Assembly: GCA_002007465.1 (NCBI GenBank)
Contig: LNAC01000279.1
Location: forward strand, 109,828-173,827
Length of the DNA: 64,000 nt
Source: Ailurus styani
Lineage: Eukaryota; Chordata; Mammalia; Carnivora; Ailuridae
Direction of reading: 5' to 3'
Shown: positions 11,721-22,522 of the stretch, piece after piece
Layout: the number at the start of each line of letters is the position of its first letter
Numbering within the stretch: the stretch's first letter is position 1
Translations under genes and position numbers: made by a program
Notes under the pieces: model-generated
What the model was told of the DNA's origin: nothing
Seen by the model: the letters and a program-made list of their open reading frames with translations, nothing else
Databases searched by the model: none

Positions 11721-13587
11721 CTCTGATGGGGGGCTGTTCCCTGCGCTCCTCGCGGCCTGGGCAGCTCTGTCCTCAGTGCCGACTGTGCCCTGAGTCCCGG
11801 GGACATCAGCTGCCAGGGGCTAAGCAAGGAGGCGGGTGCTGCGAGGGGGCCTGCAGCCAGCCCTGCCGTGTGTCTGGCCCTGCTGGCTGGTCTCTGTGGA
11901 GGATCCATCCTCACCCCTGCACAGACAAGGGAAGGAGCAGCAGAGCCACGCGTGGCTTGCTCCCGGTCCTAAAGTCCGGGCCATCGAAACCAGGCAGCCA
12001 AGAATGTCGAGTGCCGCTGCGGGCACGGGGAGGACTGAACCCTGGCTGGCGGGTCTAGCCAGCGCAGGCCTCGGCCCTCGACAGGCAGGTCCGGTGCAAG
12101 GTAAGCAAGTGGTGACAGCCAGGCCAGTGGTCCAGGGGGTTCCTACGAACAGATGTACTGCCTCGGGGCATACCGGCCTGTTTTGTGCAGGTGGGAAGCA
12201 GAGAGAGCCTAGATGGATAGGAAGTGGTAGAGGAGGGAACAGAAGGTGAAGGTGAAGAGTCACCAGCCAAACGGAAGTGGCGGAGGGCGTGGGGGCCACA
12301 GAAGAGAAGAGGGGGTGCAGGCCGGAGGTCCAAAGAAACCAAAGGATGGGGGCACCCTGCGTGCCAGGGGCAGCTGGGAGAATCCAGGCCAGGTGAGAAC
12401 TGAGGACGTGACCTTGGGCAGTTTCAGGGTCGAGGGCGCATTGCAAATGGGGTGGGGAGATTCCCGCCTGCAAGCGCCCCACCACCAAGGGGCTGGGCAG
12501 CTGGGGGCACTCAGGGGCTTCAGGGTCACATTGGGACATGCTGGGCTCAGTGGATAGCCGTGGGTCTCCTGTTCTCATTTCCACCCACCGCTTGTACAGC
12601 CATGTCCTGTGCCTGACGTGGGGCCAGATGCCCAGACCATCAAGCACATGTGTGCCTGGCAAATGCAGCCAGGCAAAGGGCAGGCTGAGGAGCAGTGCGG
12701 GGCTCCCAGGCACGCAGCCGCATGGACTGGAAAAGAGGCAGAAAGCCCTGTGTGGGGTCCCCTCGGCTCCCAGCTTTGCTGAGCCGCAGCCGGGCCTGGG
12801 CTCCAGAGGGACCTGAAGAACCCAGGTCAGCCCAGGCTCTGGTTTACATAGCTGGCCTCACTCCTGACCACAGCCTGGGACATGCCAGTCATGACAAAGG
12901 ACCCTTCCCATTGGGCTCCCATCCAAATCCAGCAGAGTCCAAGTCCACTGTGACCAGTCACGGACATTCAGCCCAAACAGACACCTGGAGGTTGAAGTTG
13001 AGATGGTTTCAGCCCTCGTCCACGGAAAGAGCAAAACGACAGAGGCCACAGGCCCACGGAACCAGGTCAAGCGCCACAGGATTAAAATGCTGAGCTGCAA
13101 TTAACCAACCAACCAACCCAGAGCGAGAACGTGTGGGCAGAAGAGAAGCTGCTACTGAGAACAGCGAAAACCTCTGGAAAGGCAGTGAGGAGCCCAATGT
13201 CCCTTACTGAGTTCTGTGACTTTCAGAAGATGCACGTGTTTCTTTGACAGTCACCTGGAGGGCACGTTAACTCAGAACCTACATAATATCTGTGTTGTGA
13301 ATCTGGATTAATAAATATACAGCTTAAACATCCTCAATGGCTGAGTTCGTGTCTCCGGGTGAGCGAAGCACCCTCGAATGTATTCTCAAGGCCTGAGCAA
13401 AGCCTGTGTAACATAAAGACACAGAAGAATGAACTACAACAGGCCTGGGGGTGACCAAGGCATGTGCGCCATGGAAGGCGCTCGAGGCCTCAATCTGAGG
13501 CCAGAGAAAGGGGTTCTGAGCCAGCAGGAGCCGTAAGGCCCGACAGAGAGTCTGGACCTCGGGGTCCTGGAGTGCACAGAGGCACCG
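11721..13587. other. GC-rich, relatively CpG-poor single-copy DNA
   Basis: The block is GC-rich but has fewer CpGs than its neighbours and no recognisable repeat. It holds the second longest open frame of the window (297 codons, minus strand, 11,820-12,713). That frame has no recognisable domain, a skewed Pro/Ser/Leu composition and overlapping open frames on the other strand, so I do not call it a gene. A short CCAA run lies at about 13,104-13,118. Confidence 0.4.
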
Positions 13588-13808
13588 AACACACATGCTC
13601 TTGCTCCTGTGCACACCCCCCACCCCTGTTCCCACGCAGGCACACTCTGCGCACATGCACACTCCCCTCCCCCACACTCCTGCACACGTGCTCCTGGATG
13701 CACGCGCACACACACACACGCGCGCTGGCCACGCATGAGCCGTAACCACGTGCACACACGCTCCCACATCTGTATGTGTGCGCTCCTTGCCGGCACACCC
13801 ACACACAT
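13588..13808. repeat. Degenerate CA-rich low-complexity tract
   Basis: About 220 bases of interrupted CACA/GCACAC sequence, including CACGCGCACACACACACACG near 13,700, with C-rich interruptions. The His/Cys/Ala-rich open frames read through it are artefacts of the repeat. Alternating purine-pyrimidine runs could adopt left-handed DNA, but this is inferred from composition only. Confidence 0.75.
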
Positions 13809-16800
13809 GGCGCCGCACCCCTGCACGGACGCTAGGACGGTCAGTAGGGCCGGGCTAGCAGGCGGAGCTCAGCACAGGGCCCTGCATGAGGCCGGTGCTC
13901 ATGTGTGGGGGACCCGATAAACAAGGTGACAACAGACCCAGCTCTTCAGGGTCCCACCCAGCATTCTTCAGAAGATGGAGGGAGGAGGGCCAGGAGGGGT
14001 AAAAGCAGGGAATACTCAGGGGCAAACAGCTCTAAGGGCTCCCCTCCTCCTCAGACATTCAAGGGAAAAGCCACGGATAAACACTCTGCCTCTGCTTAGA
14101 CCCGCTTCTTCAAGTCCGCCTCAACTCCAGCGTCGGCCAGGAACGCTGGTCCCACGCGATCGCGCGCGCCGTCCGCTGCCTTTCTTCGCTCCGCCTCCCG
14201 GCCCTGCCGCCAGGGACACCACGTCCCGGACAGAAGGGGGTCAAACACAGATTGCCTCCTTGTTCGCAGGCTGACTTCGACTTCATTACCGACGTTCCTC
14301 GTAAACAGACAAGCAAACAAAGGATACTTTCCAGTCACTCACCTTCCCCCATAAGCAGGCTCGAGGAGTCAGAGCAGATCCATAGACAGCAAGTGTTCAG
14401 ACTTCTTGTGACTTAGAGCATCCTCGCTGGAACTGGTGACTGACAGGAGACTTTGTCCCGGAGCTCACCTACCTGAAACACAGAACACAGGCTGTGAGTG
14501 CGCACGTCCGTGACCCTGTCCAGCGGGACGGAGCTTCCGCAGAACTGCTTCTTGCAATCGACAGAGGAGGAGACAGGTCTCCAACATTCACGTGTAAGGC
14601 ACGTGTGAGATATGGAGACGAAGTGGCATTGCAAACCTGTCCTGGGAATCCTGCCTCATCTACCCCGAATGACGCAGCTCTAAATGTGAGGAAGCTTCCA
14701 TTTCATAAATGAGAAGTCCAAAAGAAGGTTTTTGGTGAAACGATATCAACTTTTGAGAATGTAAATGGAACAGTCAAGCTTCTACCCACAGTATTTAGTC
14801 CCATTCCCTCCGTCTCCCTCCCCTGATTTAAGAATAACAGTCATGAAATTACATATTAACCCAAATGCATTGCTGGTTTTCCACTCTCACAGGAAACATA
14901 ACCACACTGTCCAACCTACCCCGCCCCGCATCCTGGCGCACACTGTCGTCCAGGCAGAACTGCCTTCCACGCTGCCTGGTGTTTTTCCAGAGACTGTCAG
15001 CTTTTCCTGGGTCTAAGTTCCCTGACTTTACTTCTTGAATTCACTTTGGTTGCTGAAACTAGAAATTTAATCCCCAGTCACAAGTACCTGTTTTCATACA
15101 TGATCCTTTATGCTCTGTTATAATTCTACTCTATAAGTGTATATTTATGATCTTCCCATAAATTATTGTTACAGATACCTTAAAAGGCTTATTTACAACA
15201 GCATCCAACACTTGGAATTATGAGGTCCAAAAATAATTAGAAACCTATGTCCAGTGTCTTTGCTTTTCTCCAAGTCAATCAGGTAACCACTTTCATCAAT
15301 AAACTACAGCACTGACTGACTTTGTTCCAAGCTAAAATGTCTTATCCACGTAATACATTGTGATTCATTGTGAAACTAACTGGAAAAACCAAATTCAAGG
15401 AAATTCCATGAAAGGTACTGTTGGGTAAGAACCTGCTTCTTTCACATAGGCATCTAGGGCCTCAGCCGGGATGGCAGTCACACACAAGTGCGGTAAAAGG
15501 TTCAATGTGTTACTGACTAAGAGGACCAGAGGCAGGTGAGTAGAAACCAGGTAGCAGTTAGAGTTTCCTATAAGGCATTCGGCCCCAGAAATCCTCTGGC
15601 TCTTTTCTTCCATGGATAACAGGAAGTTTCGCCTCTGCAGAGGGTGACTCATTCAGGCTACAGACTCGACGATGAGCGGTTCTGAAGATAGTGAAATGGC
15701 AAAATTAAGACAGGAGTGTAACACGGGAGAAGACAAATGGAGCAATGAGAACTGCCCCTCTCCTGAGAGGCGCTCAGTGTTCTAGCAAGCAGGATTATGA
15801 TCTCAGTAAGTTACATAAAATAGAAACAGTAGAGACAGTGGTCTTTGATAACAGTGCAATAAAACCAGAAATTCATGAACTTTAACCAAAGGACATTCCA
15901 TTTGCAATTCCTATCGTTTTCAAAACATCTAAAGGGAACTAGTTTACTTAATATACATAGTCCTGATACGTCACTAAACTTGCAGGAAACACATGAGACT
16001 GAAATCTTTAAAGTGGTGGGACCAACAGACCCATTGGTGCAACGACCACTTCTTCCAACGTCACCGGCACGTTTCGGGAGCCGGGGACACCAAGCGCTCC
16101 GTGGAGTTAGACATGAGATATGAGGAGAACCCCAGGGAGGAAAGACACTGCTGTTCTCTTGTTAAAACACAGCTGGTGTTAGGAAGGGAAGGAGACGGAG
16201 GCGAAGTTAGGGACGTGATTCGTTTCCTTACCTCCACGGCCCTCCCTCGCTATGCGACCCACTGAGCAACAACAGAAGCACTAGTTTCAACGTCTTGCTG
16301 AGCGGCCCGCCACAACACATCAGCTTCAAAGGATGAGTCCTCAGGGATGTCACCCCCCCTTCTGGCACGGTCCAGACAAAAGCAGCCCATTCAGCTGCAA
16401 ACTACACACACGCACACACACTCACACACGTGTGCATGGGGCAGAAGCAGCTCAGGCTGTTAGCTGAGCTCAGCGAAGGGCTGGGGCTTCACCAGAAGGT
16501 TTGACACATCAGACAACTAGGAGGCGAAGTGCTCTCCTACCTGCTGTCTGCTGGGCCCCCTCCACGCTCTCGTCTTGCCAGAAGCACGAGTGCAGGAGAG
16601 GGTGAGGAGGAAGGAGGAGGTGAGAGCCGTGGAGGGGGGTGTGGGGGACAGAGCAGGAGCCAGCTCGGGAGGCTGTTTAGGCCGCGGCAAGAATGGGGGG
16701 CAGGTGGGTCTGTGGACGACAGGGCTGTGTGGGGGCTTTGAGACAAAAAGAGGCAAGTCAGACAACAATGACAAATCCTGCTATTTTAACACAAGCCATC

Positions 16801-17316
16801 TGGCTCTGGTGTGGCAAACGGATTGAAGGTGAAGGGGTACAGGAGAAAAGACAGGAGAAAATTTAGGAGGCTAAGCTGTAATCCAGAGATGACATAACCG
16901 TCCCTGGGCAGTGAAGAAGAACACAGACGCTGTGAGGGCCCGTCACTGGGGGTTCCGTCCTAAGAGGGAACCCAGGCCAGACCAACAAACTGTCCACTAG
17001 TGGGAGATGCCCACACACCTTCTCAGGAACAGCCCACACGATACAGTGAAATTGCAGTAAAGACGGAACACGCAGAAGACACCGCAGACACGGCACCGTG
17101 TGTTCGGGACACCCTGTACCTGACACTTGGGGGTACACGCTCCCCTGCAGCTCTCAGAGAACAAAACAAAAACTGGCGATGTTCTAACACACAGTGCAAG
17201 TTTCAACCAGTTTTGAAGACCTGAAATCAACAGACTGTGCTCTCCACCCACTAGGCAATTAAATTAGAAATCATCACCAAAAGATAACTTTCTAATCCCC
17301 CTGAACATAACATTTT
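13809..17316. other. Single-copy DNA with one small CpG cluster
   Basis: 14,120-14,235 holds a short CpG-dense patch (GATCGCGCGCGCC). 14,700-16,000 is AT-richer and looks single-copy. 16,400-16,430 has a short CA-rich run. A minus-strand frame of 85 codons at 15,395-15,652 is less compositionally biased than most frames here. I recognise no domain in it and see no splice context that would argue for an exon. Confidence 0.4.
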
Positions 17317-17328
17317 TAAAAAGCTTCT

Positions 17329-17542
17329 GGGGGCGTCTGGGTGGCACAGCTGGTTAAGTGTCCAACTCTTGATTTCGGCTCAGGTCGTGATCTCAGGTTC
17401 GAGAGATCGAGCCCTGTGTGGGGCTCCGTGCTGGGTGTGGACCTGCTTAAGATTCTCTCTCTCTCCCACTCTCTGCCCCTCTTCACCCTGCTAGTGCGCT
17501 CACTCTCTCTCTCTCAATAATAATAATGATGGTGATAAAAAC
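17329..17542 (+). mobile_element. Carnivore SINE (SINEC), older subfamily
   Basis: The head GGGGCGTCTGGGTGGCACAG, A/B boxes, CT-rich linker with several CTCTCTCT runs, and a tail of AATAATAATAATGATGG type are all visible. Flanking AAAGCTTCT (17,320-17,328) and AGAAGCTTCT (17,543-17,552) look like a target-site duplication with one change. Divergence from the younger copies in this window suggests greater age. Confidence 0.9.
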
Positions 17543-17559
17543 AGAAGCTTCTAAGTAAG

Positions 17560-17885
17560 AAGTGGATGGAATGACATAATGAAACTAAGGAAATAACTAG
17601 ACCAAAAAACTTGCAACATGCCAAACTTTGTGGCAAGCGGCTACAGTAGAATTTACGGAAGAACTTACAGTCTAAAAGCCTGTGTTAGGAATAAAGGGAG
17701 GCTAAAAATTAGAGAGTAAAAAATCCAACTTAAGGATTTAGAAAATAACAAAGTATTCACAGAAAATAGAGAGAAGGTAATAGTAAAGAACAGATCAGAA
17801 GAAAAGACATGAGCCAGTTGAGAAAATGTACAAATATAGACTTTAGTTCTTCAAAAAAGGTCTAGAAATACAGAGCCTTCTGATG
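17560..17885 (+). mobile_element. L1M ORF2 fragment (between endonuclease and reverse transcriptase)
   Basis: The sequence follows the ORF2 segment downstream of the endonuclease: CCAAACTTTGTGGCAAGCGG, then AAGCCTGTGTTAGGAATAAAG, then the lysine-rich linker and a TTAGTTCTTCAAAAAAGGTC block. The same segment is seen at 21.4-21.6 kb and 54.9-55.2 kb. All frames are interrupted. It is probably a part of the same block of L1 debris that continues at 18,525. Confidence 0.6.
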
Positions 17886-18524
17886 ACACTGAGAAAGGAA
17901 AATCACCAAGAAGACACCGATGGCATTAGCGGCTGTAAGGAAGACCAGGCAGGGCCTCTGCTTGTGGACATGATCAAGGAGACGGTTCTCCCGTTCCTCC
18001 TGCTAAGCACAGGGAACCGGACATTAAACATGAAACAAACAAGGGAAAACGTGGGAAAGCCGAGGGGAGAAGGCGGACTGGCTAGGGTGCTCAGGATTCG
18101 AAGAAGGACACAGCAGTGAGCTCACCACTTTGTTCTGGTTCATCTCGTTTCTCTCCTATAGATTCCCGACTGGTCACTGGAGACGCCTGCAACCTAAAAA
18201 TGCTGCAGGACACAGCAAAACAAGTCTCAGGAAAAGTCTGCTCTCTCTCTCGGCCAAGGACTGGGAAAACAGGACGCCTAGGCAGCCAGACGGCCTCCGA
18301 CAGCACCTGCGCTCCTGCAGGCCGCACCCACAGGAAGCACACACACCCCGACCCGCCGCCGTGGGCAGCCGAGGCCCCCAGCCCTACCTGGCAGTACCAA
18401 GGCAACGCCCGCCCCTGGCCCACCCAGGGGTCGGGGGGACCGAGGGAGGGCCTGTGAACGAGAGGGGGGTCGGCAGAGGCTGAGATGGGGGATTGATCAC
18501 AGACACACACCACCACAACACTAT
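17886..18524. other. Single-copy segment between L1M pieces
   Basis: GC-rich after about 18,110 and without a recognised repeat. Two plus-strand frames overlap each other and a 141-codon minus-strand frame (18,091-18,516). None shows a known domain. It interrupts L1M sequence on both sides, so it may be an insertion or simply a gap between two L1 copies. Confidence 0.4.
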
Positions 18525-19879
18525 AACCAAATTGCCAGGATACAACTGAAAATCACTTATCGTGCCAAAAACTAGGAAAATCTCAACATGAACAAGAAAA
18601 GAAAATCAACAAGTGCCGAACCCGAGATGACACGTGTGTGAGCCTCTGACAAGGACCCTGGAGCAGCCACTCTAACAAGGCTTCGGTGAGCAGTTAGCAA
18701 CATGCTGAAAGCCTGTCTCTGAAAACTCACAAAGTAAAGGAAGCTACGAAGAACAACCAACAAACCACCAAAGATCAATCAAAATGAAACCATCAATCTC
18801 AACATCCCCATAACCAATAAAGAAACTGAATTTGTAATAAAAAGCTATAGAAAAAGAAATCTCCAGGTCCAGACGGTTTCACCAGAGAATTTTAATATTC
18901 AAAGAAGATGAACACCAACCTAAAACAATCTTTTAGAGAAAACAGGTGGAGAATTCTCCCCAACTCATTCTGCGAGACCACTATCACCCTGATACCAAAA
19001 CCTGAGCAATCTGCCTTATGAACACAGGCACAAATTACCTAAAACAATTTTTTAATTTTGGCAAAATGAATCAAGCAACGTATAGAAGATTCATACCATG
19101 ACCAAGTAGGGTTTCTCCAGGCAAACCTGGCTCCATATTGAAAAATCAATCTATATAATCTACCATAGCTATAAACTAAAGCACAAAAACCATGTGATCA
19201 TATAAATTGATGCATAAAATGCATTTGACAAAATTCAACACTTATTCATAAAAAAAAAAAATACCAGTGAATCAGGACACAGGAAAGCTTCCCCAACTTG
19301 ACACACAGCATCTACAAAGCCTACAGCTAACATCGCGCCTAGCGATGACAGGCTGAAGGCTTTACCCCACAGCTGGGAACAAGGCAAGGCCGTCCGCAAT
19401 CACTATTTTTAGGGCCCCGGAAGTTCCAGCCACTGTCACAGGCAAGAAAAACAAACCAGAGACACAGAGACTGGAAAAGAAGAAATAAAACTCTATTTGC
19501 AGATGGTAATTTTCTACCTAGAAAATCCCAAGGAATCTACAAAACTCCTAGCCCTGATAAGTGAGTTCAGAAAGGCAGAATATAAACTAATACACAAAAA
19601 TTGACTGCATTTCTAGATACTAACAGTGAACACACATAAACCAAAATTTAAAACATAGTAGCATTTAAAATCATTCGAAATAAAATGAAATACTTACACA
19701 CTTAACATGTATAGGATCTATATGCTGAAAACTGAAATGCTGATAAATTTTAAAAACCTAAATAAATGGAGAGACGTATCATATCCATGGATTGGAAGAC
19801 TCAACATAGTAAAAATATCAATTCTCTCCAAATTGATCTAAAGGTTTAATGCAATTCCTATAAAAATCCCAGCAATGTA

Positions 19880-20019
19880 GGGGTGCTGGGTGGCTCAGTC
19901 TGTTAAGCATCAGACTCTTGATCTCAGCTCAGGTCTGGATCTCACGGTCATGAGTTCAAGCCCTGCGTTGGGCTCTATCCTGGACATGGAGCCTACTTGA
20001 AAAATAAAAATTAAAAAAT
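19880..20019 (+). mobile_element. Carnivore SINE, short-linker copy, nested in L1M
   Basis: Head GGGGTGCTGGGTGGCTCAGT, B-box region with GTTCAAGCCCTGCG and a short A-rich tail; the long CT-rich linker is largely absent. Flanks AAATCCCAGCAA (from 19,864) and AAATCCCAGTAA (from 20,020) form a target-site duplication inside the L1M ORF2. Confidence 0.85.
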
Positions 20020-20116
20020 AAATCCCAGTAACTGTTTTTTGTAGACATAAATAAATTATTCTAAAATCTACATGGAAAGGCACAGATCCTAGAGTAGCTT
20101 TAAAAATCTTGGGGAA

Positions 20117-20306
20117 GGGCACCTGGGTGGCTCAGTGGGTTAAAGCTGCTGCCTTCAGCTCAGGTCATGATCTCAGGGCGCTGGAATCGAGTCCTGCATC
20201 GGGCTCCCTGCTCGGGGAGAGCCTGCTTCTCCCTCACCCTCTGCCTGCCTCTCTGCCTACTTGTGCTCTCTATCTCTCTGTCAAATAAATAAATAAAATC
20301 TTTAAA
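20117..20306 (+). mobile_element. Carnivore SINE, young copy with intact target duplication
   Basis: Full-length SINEC with head GGGCACCTGGGTGGCTCAGT, B-box, CT-rich linker and AAATAAATAAATAAAATC tail. The 15-bp duplication AAAAATCTTGGGGAA is identical at 20,102-20,116 and 20,307-20,321, which points to a fairly recent insertion into already dead L1M sequence. Confidence 0.95.
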
Positions 20307-20919
20307 AAAAATCTTGGGGAATAAAAATAAAGCAGAAAGAATCATTCAATGCAATAAGTCTTACTTTGTAACTATAGTTTTCAAGATAGTATGAACCAAC
20401 AGAACAGAATAGAGAACCTAGAAATAAACCCACCCAAATATGCCCACCAGAGTTTTGACAAGGTGGAAAAAAAATTCAATGAAGAAAAAGTAGTCTTTTC
20501 AACAAATAGTTTTGGGACAATAGATTAGGCAACAAAATGAACCTTGATCTAGGTCTCACACCTTACACAAACATTAACTCAAAATGGATCACAGACTTAG
20601 ATTATAAAACAAGAAACTAAAACTTTTAGAAGAAAAGCACAGGAGAAAAATCTTCAGAATCGAGGGTAAGCAGAGTTCTTAGACTTGACACAGAAAACCT
20701 AATCTGTGAAAGGAAAAATCAATAGACTGGACTTAATAAAAATTAAAAACTTTCACCATGCAACTTCCCCTGTTAAAAGAATGAAAAGATAAGCTATACA
20801 CAGGGAGAAAGTATTTGAAAACCACATATCCGACAAAAGACTAGCATATAGAATATATAAAGCGTACTCAAAACTAAACAATAAAATAAAAAAAAAATCA
20901 ATTAGCAAATGGCAATACT

Positions 20920-21115
20920 GCGGTGCCTGGTGGCTCAGTCAGTTAAGCGTCTGACTTAATTTCAGCGCAGGTCATAATCTCAGGGTTCTGGGATGGAGTC
21001 TTGTGTCAGGCTCTGCACTCAGCGGGGAGTCTACCTGAGGATTCTTGCTCCCTCTCCTTCTGCCCCGTCCCCTGCTCTCTCCTTCTCTCTCTCTAAAATA
21101 AATAAATAAATCTTC
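20920..21115 (+). mobile_element. Carnivore SINE, first of a head-to-tail pair
   Basis: Head CGGTGCCTGGTGGCTCAGTC, B-box and CT-rich linker, ending in AAATAAATAAATAAATCTTC. A second SINE begins immediately in or after this tail. Substitutions in the head suggest it is the older partner. Confidence 0.9.
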
Positions 21116-21310
21116 ATGGAACTCCTGGCTGGCTCGGTCTGCCTTAAGCATCTGCCTTCAGCTCAGGTCATGATCCCAAGGTCCTGGGATCGAGCCCCAC
21201 ATCGGGCTCCCTGCTCGGTGGGCAGCCTGCTTCTCCCTCTGCCTTCCACTCCCCCTGCTTGTGCTCTTTCTCTCCCTCTCTCTGACAAATAAATAAATAA
21301 AAGCTTTAAA
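21116..21310 (+). mobile_element. Carnivore SINE, second of a head-to-tail pair
   Basis: Starts as TGGAACTCCTGGCTGGCTCG directly after the tail of the preceding copy, with conserved B-box (GGGATCGAGCCCC) and CT-rich linker. A-rich SINE tails are good L1-endonuclease targets, so insertion into the first copy's tail is the simple explanation. I see no clean duplication separating them. Confidence 0.9.
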
Positions 21311-21698
21311 AAGTTAATCAGTCTTTAAAGAAAGAAAGAAAACGGCAGTAAAGGCCTACCTCAAGAAGCATGAAAAGTCTCAAATAAACAACCTAACCTT
21401 GCACATAAAGGACTTATAAAAAGAACAACAAATAAAACCAGCAGAAGGAAGGAAATAGTTAAGATTAGAGCAGAAATAAATGATATAGAAACTAAAAATA
21501 CAGTAAAACAGATCAATGAAACCAAGAGCTGGTTCTTTGAAAAAAACCAAGAAAATTGATAAACCTCTGGTCAGATATACCAAGAAAAAAAGAGAATAAG
21601 CTCAAATAAATAAAATCAAAAATGAGAGAAGAGAAATAACAACCAACAGCACAGAAATACCAACAATCATAGGAGAATATTATGAAAGACTATGTGCC

Positions 21699-21753
21699 GG
21701 GCGCCTGGGTGGCTCAGTGGGTTAAAGCCGCTGCCTTCGGCTCAGGTCATGAT
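21699..21753 (+). mobile_element. SINE head fragment ending at an ambiguous base
   Basis: 55 bases of SINEC head stop at a single N (21,754). The 84 bases 21,670-21,753 recur at 21,756-21,839 with three differences, including L1 flank and SINE head together. This is best explained as the left end of an unmerged contig overlap rather than a separate insertion. Confidence 0.75.
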
Positions 21754-21784
21754 NGTAGGAGAATATTATGAAAGACTATGTGCC

Positions 21785-21987
21785 GGGCGCCTGGGTGGCT
21801 CAGTGGGTTAAAGCCTCTGCCTGCAGCTCAGGTCATGATCTCAGCGTCCTGGGATCGAGGCCCGCATCGGGCTCTCTGCTCAGCGGGGAGCCTGCTTCCT
21901 CCTCTCTCTCTGCCTGCCTCTCTGCCTACTTGTGATCTCTCTCTCTGTGTCAAATAAATAAATAAAATCTTTAAAAAAAAAAAAAAA
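21785..21987 (+). mobile_element. Carnivore SINE, young copy nested in L1 ORF2
   Basis: Full-length copy of the GGGTTAAAGCC type with long A tail. Target duplication AAAGACTATGTGCC is identical at 21,771-21,784 and 21,988-22,001. The tail holds an uninterrupted run of about 18 A, typical of a recent insertion. Confidence 0.95.
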
Positions 21988-22336
21988 AAAGACTATGTGC
22001 CAAAAAAAATTAACAACCTAGAAGAAATGGATAAATTCCTAGAAACATACCAACTACCAAACCGAAACAGGAAGAAATAGAAAATTTGAGCAGATCAATA
22101 ACCAGCAAAGAAATAATCAAATATCCCCCAACATATTTGATCAATAACCAAAAGTCTCCCAACAAACAAAAGTCTAGGACCAGATGGCTACACAGGCAAA
22201 TTCTCCCAAACATTTAAGGAGTTAGTACCTATTCTTCTCAAACTATTCCAAAAAGCAGAAAAGGAAGGAAAACTTCCAATTCATTCTATGAGGCCAGAAT
22301 TACCCTGATTACAAAACCAAAGACTCCATTAAAAAA

Positions 22337-22522
22337 GAAGATATTATTTACTTATTTGAGAGAGAGAGAGAGAGAGCATGTGAGCGTGAGTGGGGCTGGG
22401 GATAGAGAGACAAGCAGACTCCTCACAGAGCAGTGAGCCTGAGGTGGGACTCGATCCCAGGATCCTGAGATCATGACTGGAGTCAGAGGCAGACACTTAA
22501 CAACTGAGCCACCCAGGCGCCC
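22337..22522 (-). mobile_element. Carnivore SINE, minus strand, nested in L1 ORF2
   Basis: Minus-strand SINEC: GA repeat (GAGAGAGAGAGAGAGAGAGC) complementing the CT linker, B-box complement near 22,450, head complement GCCACCCAGGCGCCCG at the right end. It interrupts ORF2 between the palm-domain blocks. Confidence 0.9.

Larger units (their letters stand above)
18525..20919 (+). mobile_element. Ancient L1M: ORF1-proximal piece joined to ORF2, dead
   Basis: 18,525-18,780 matches an L1M 5'/ORF1-proximal block (TTGCCAGGATACAACTGAAA) that partly recurs at 53,360-53,550. From about 18,800 it jumps to ORF2 reverse transcriptase (CAGGTCCAGACGGTTTCACC) and runs nearly to the ORF2 C-terminal third at about 20,915. 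So ORF1 and the endonuclease part are missing between the two. The catalytic segment reads Phe-Ala-Asp-Gly instead of Phe-Ala-Asp-Asp near 19,500. Numerous stops and frameshifts are present. SINEs are inserted at 19,880 and 20,117. Confidence 0.75.

Noticed and set aside
11820..12713. 297-codon open frame on the minus strand
   Set aside because: No recognisable domain, Pro/Ser/Leu-skewed composition and overlapping open frames on the other strand; consistent with chance in GC-rich DNA.
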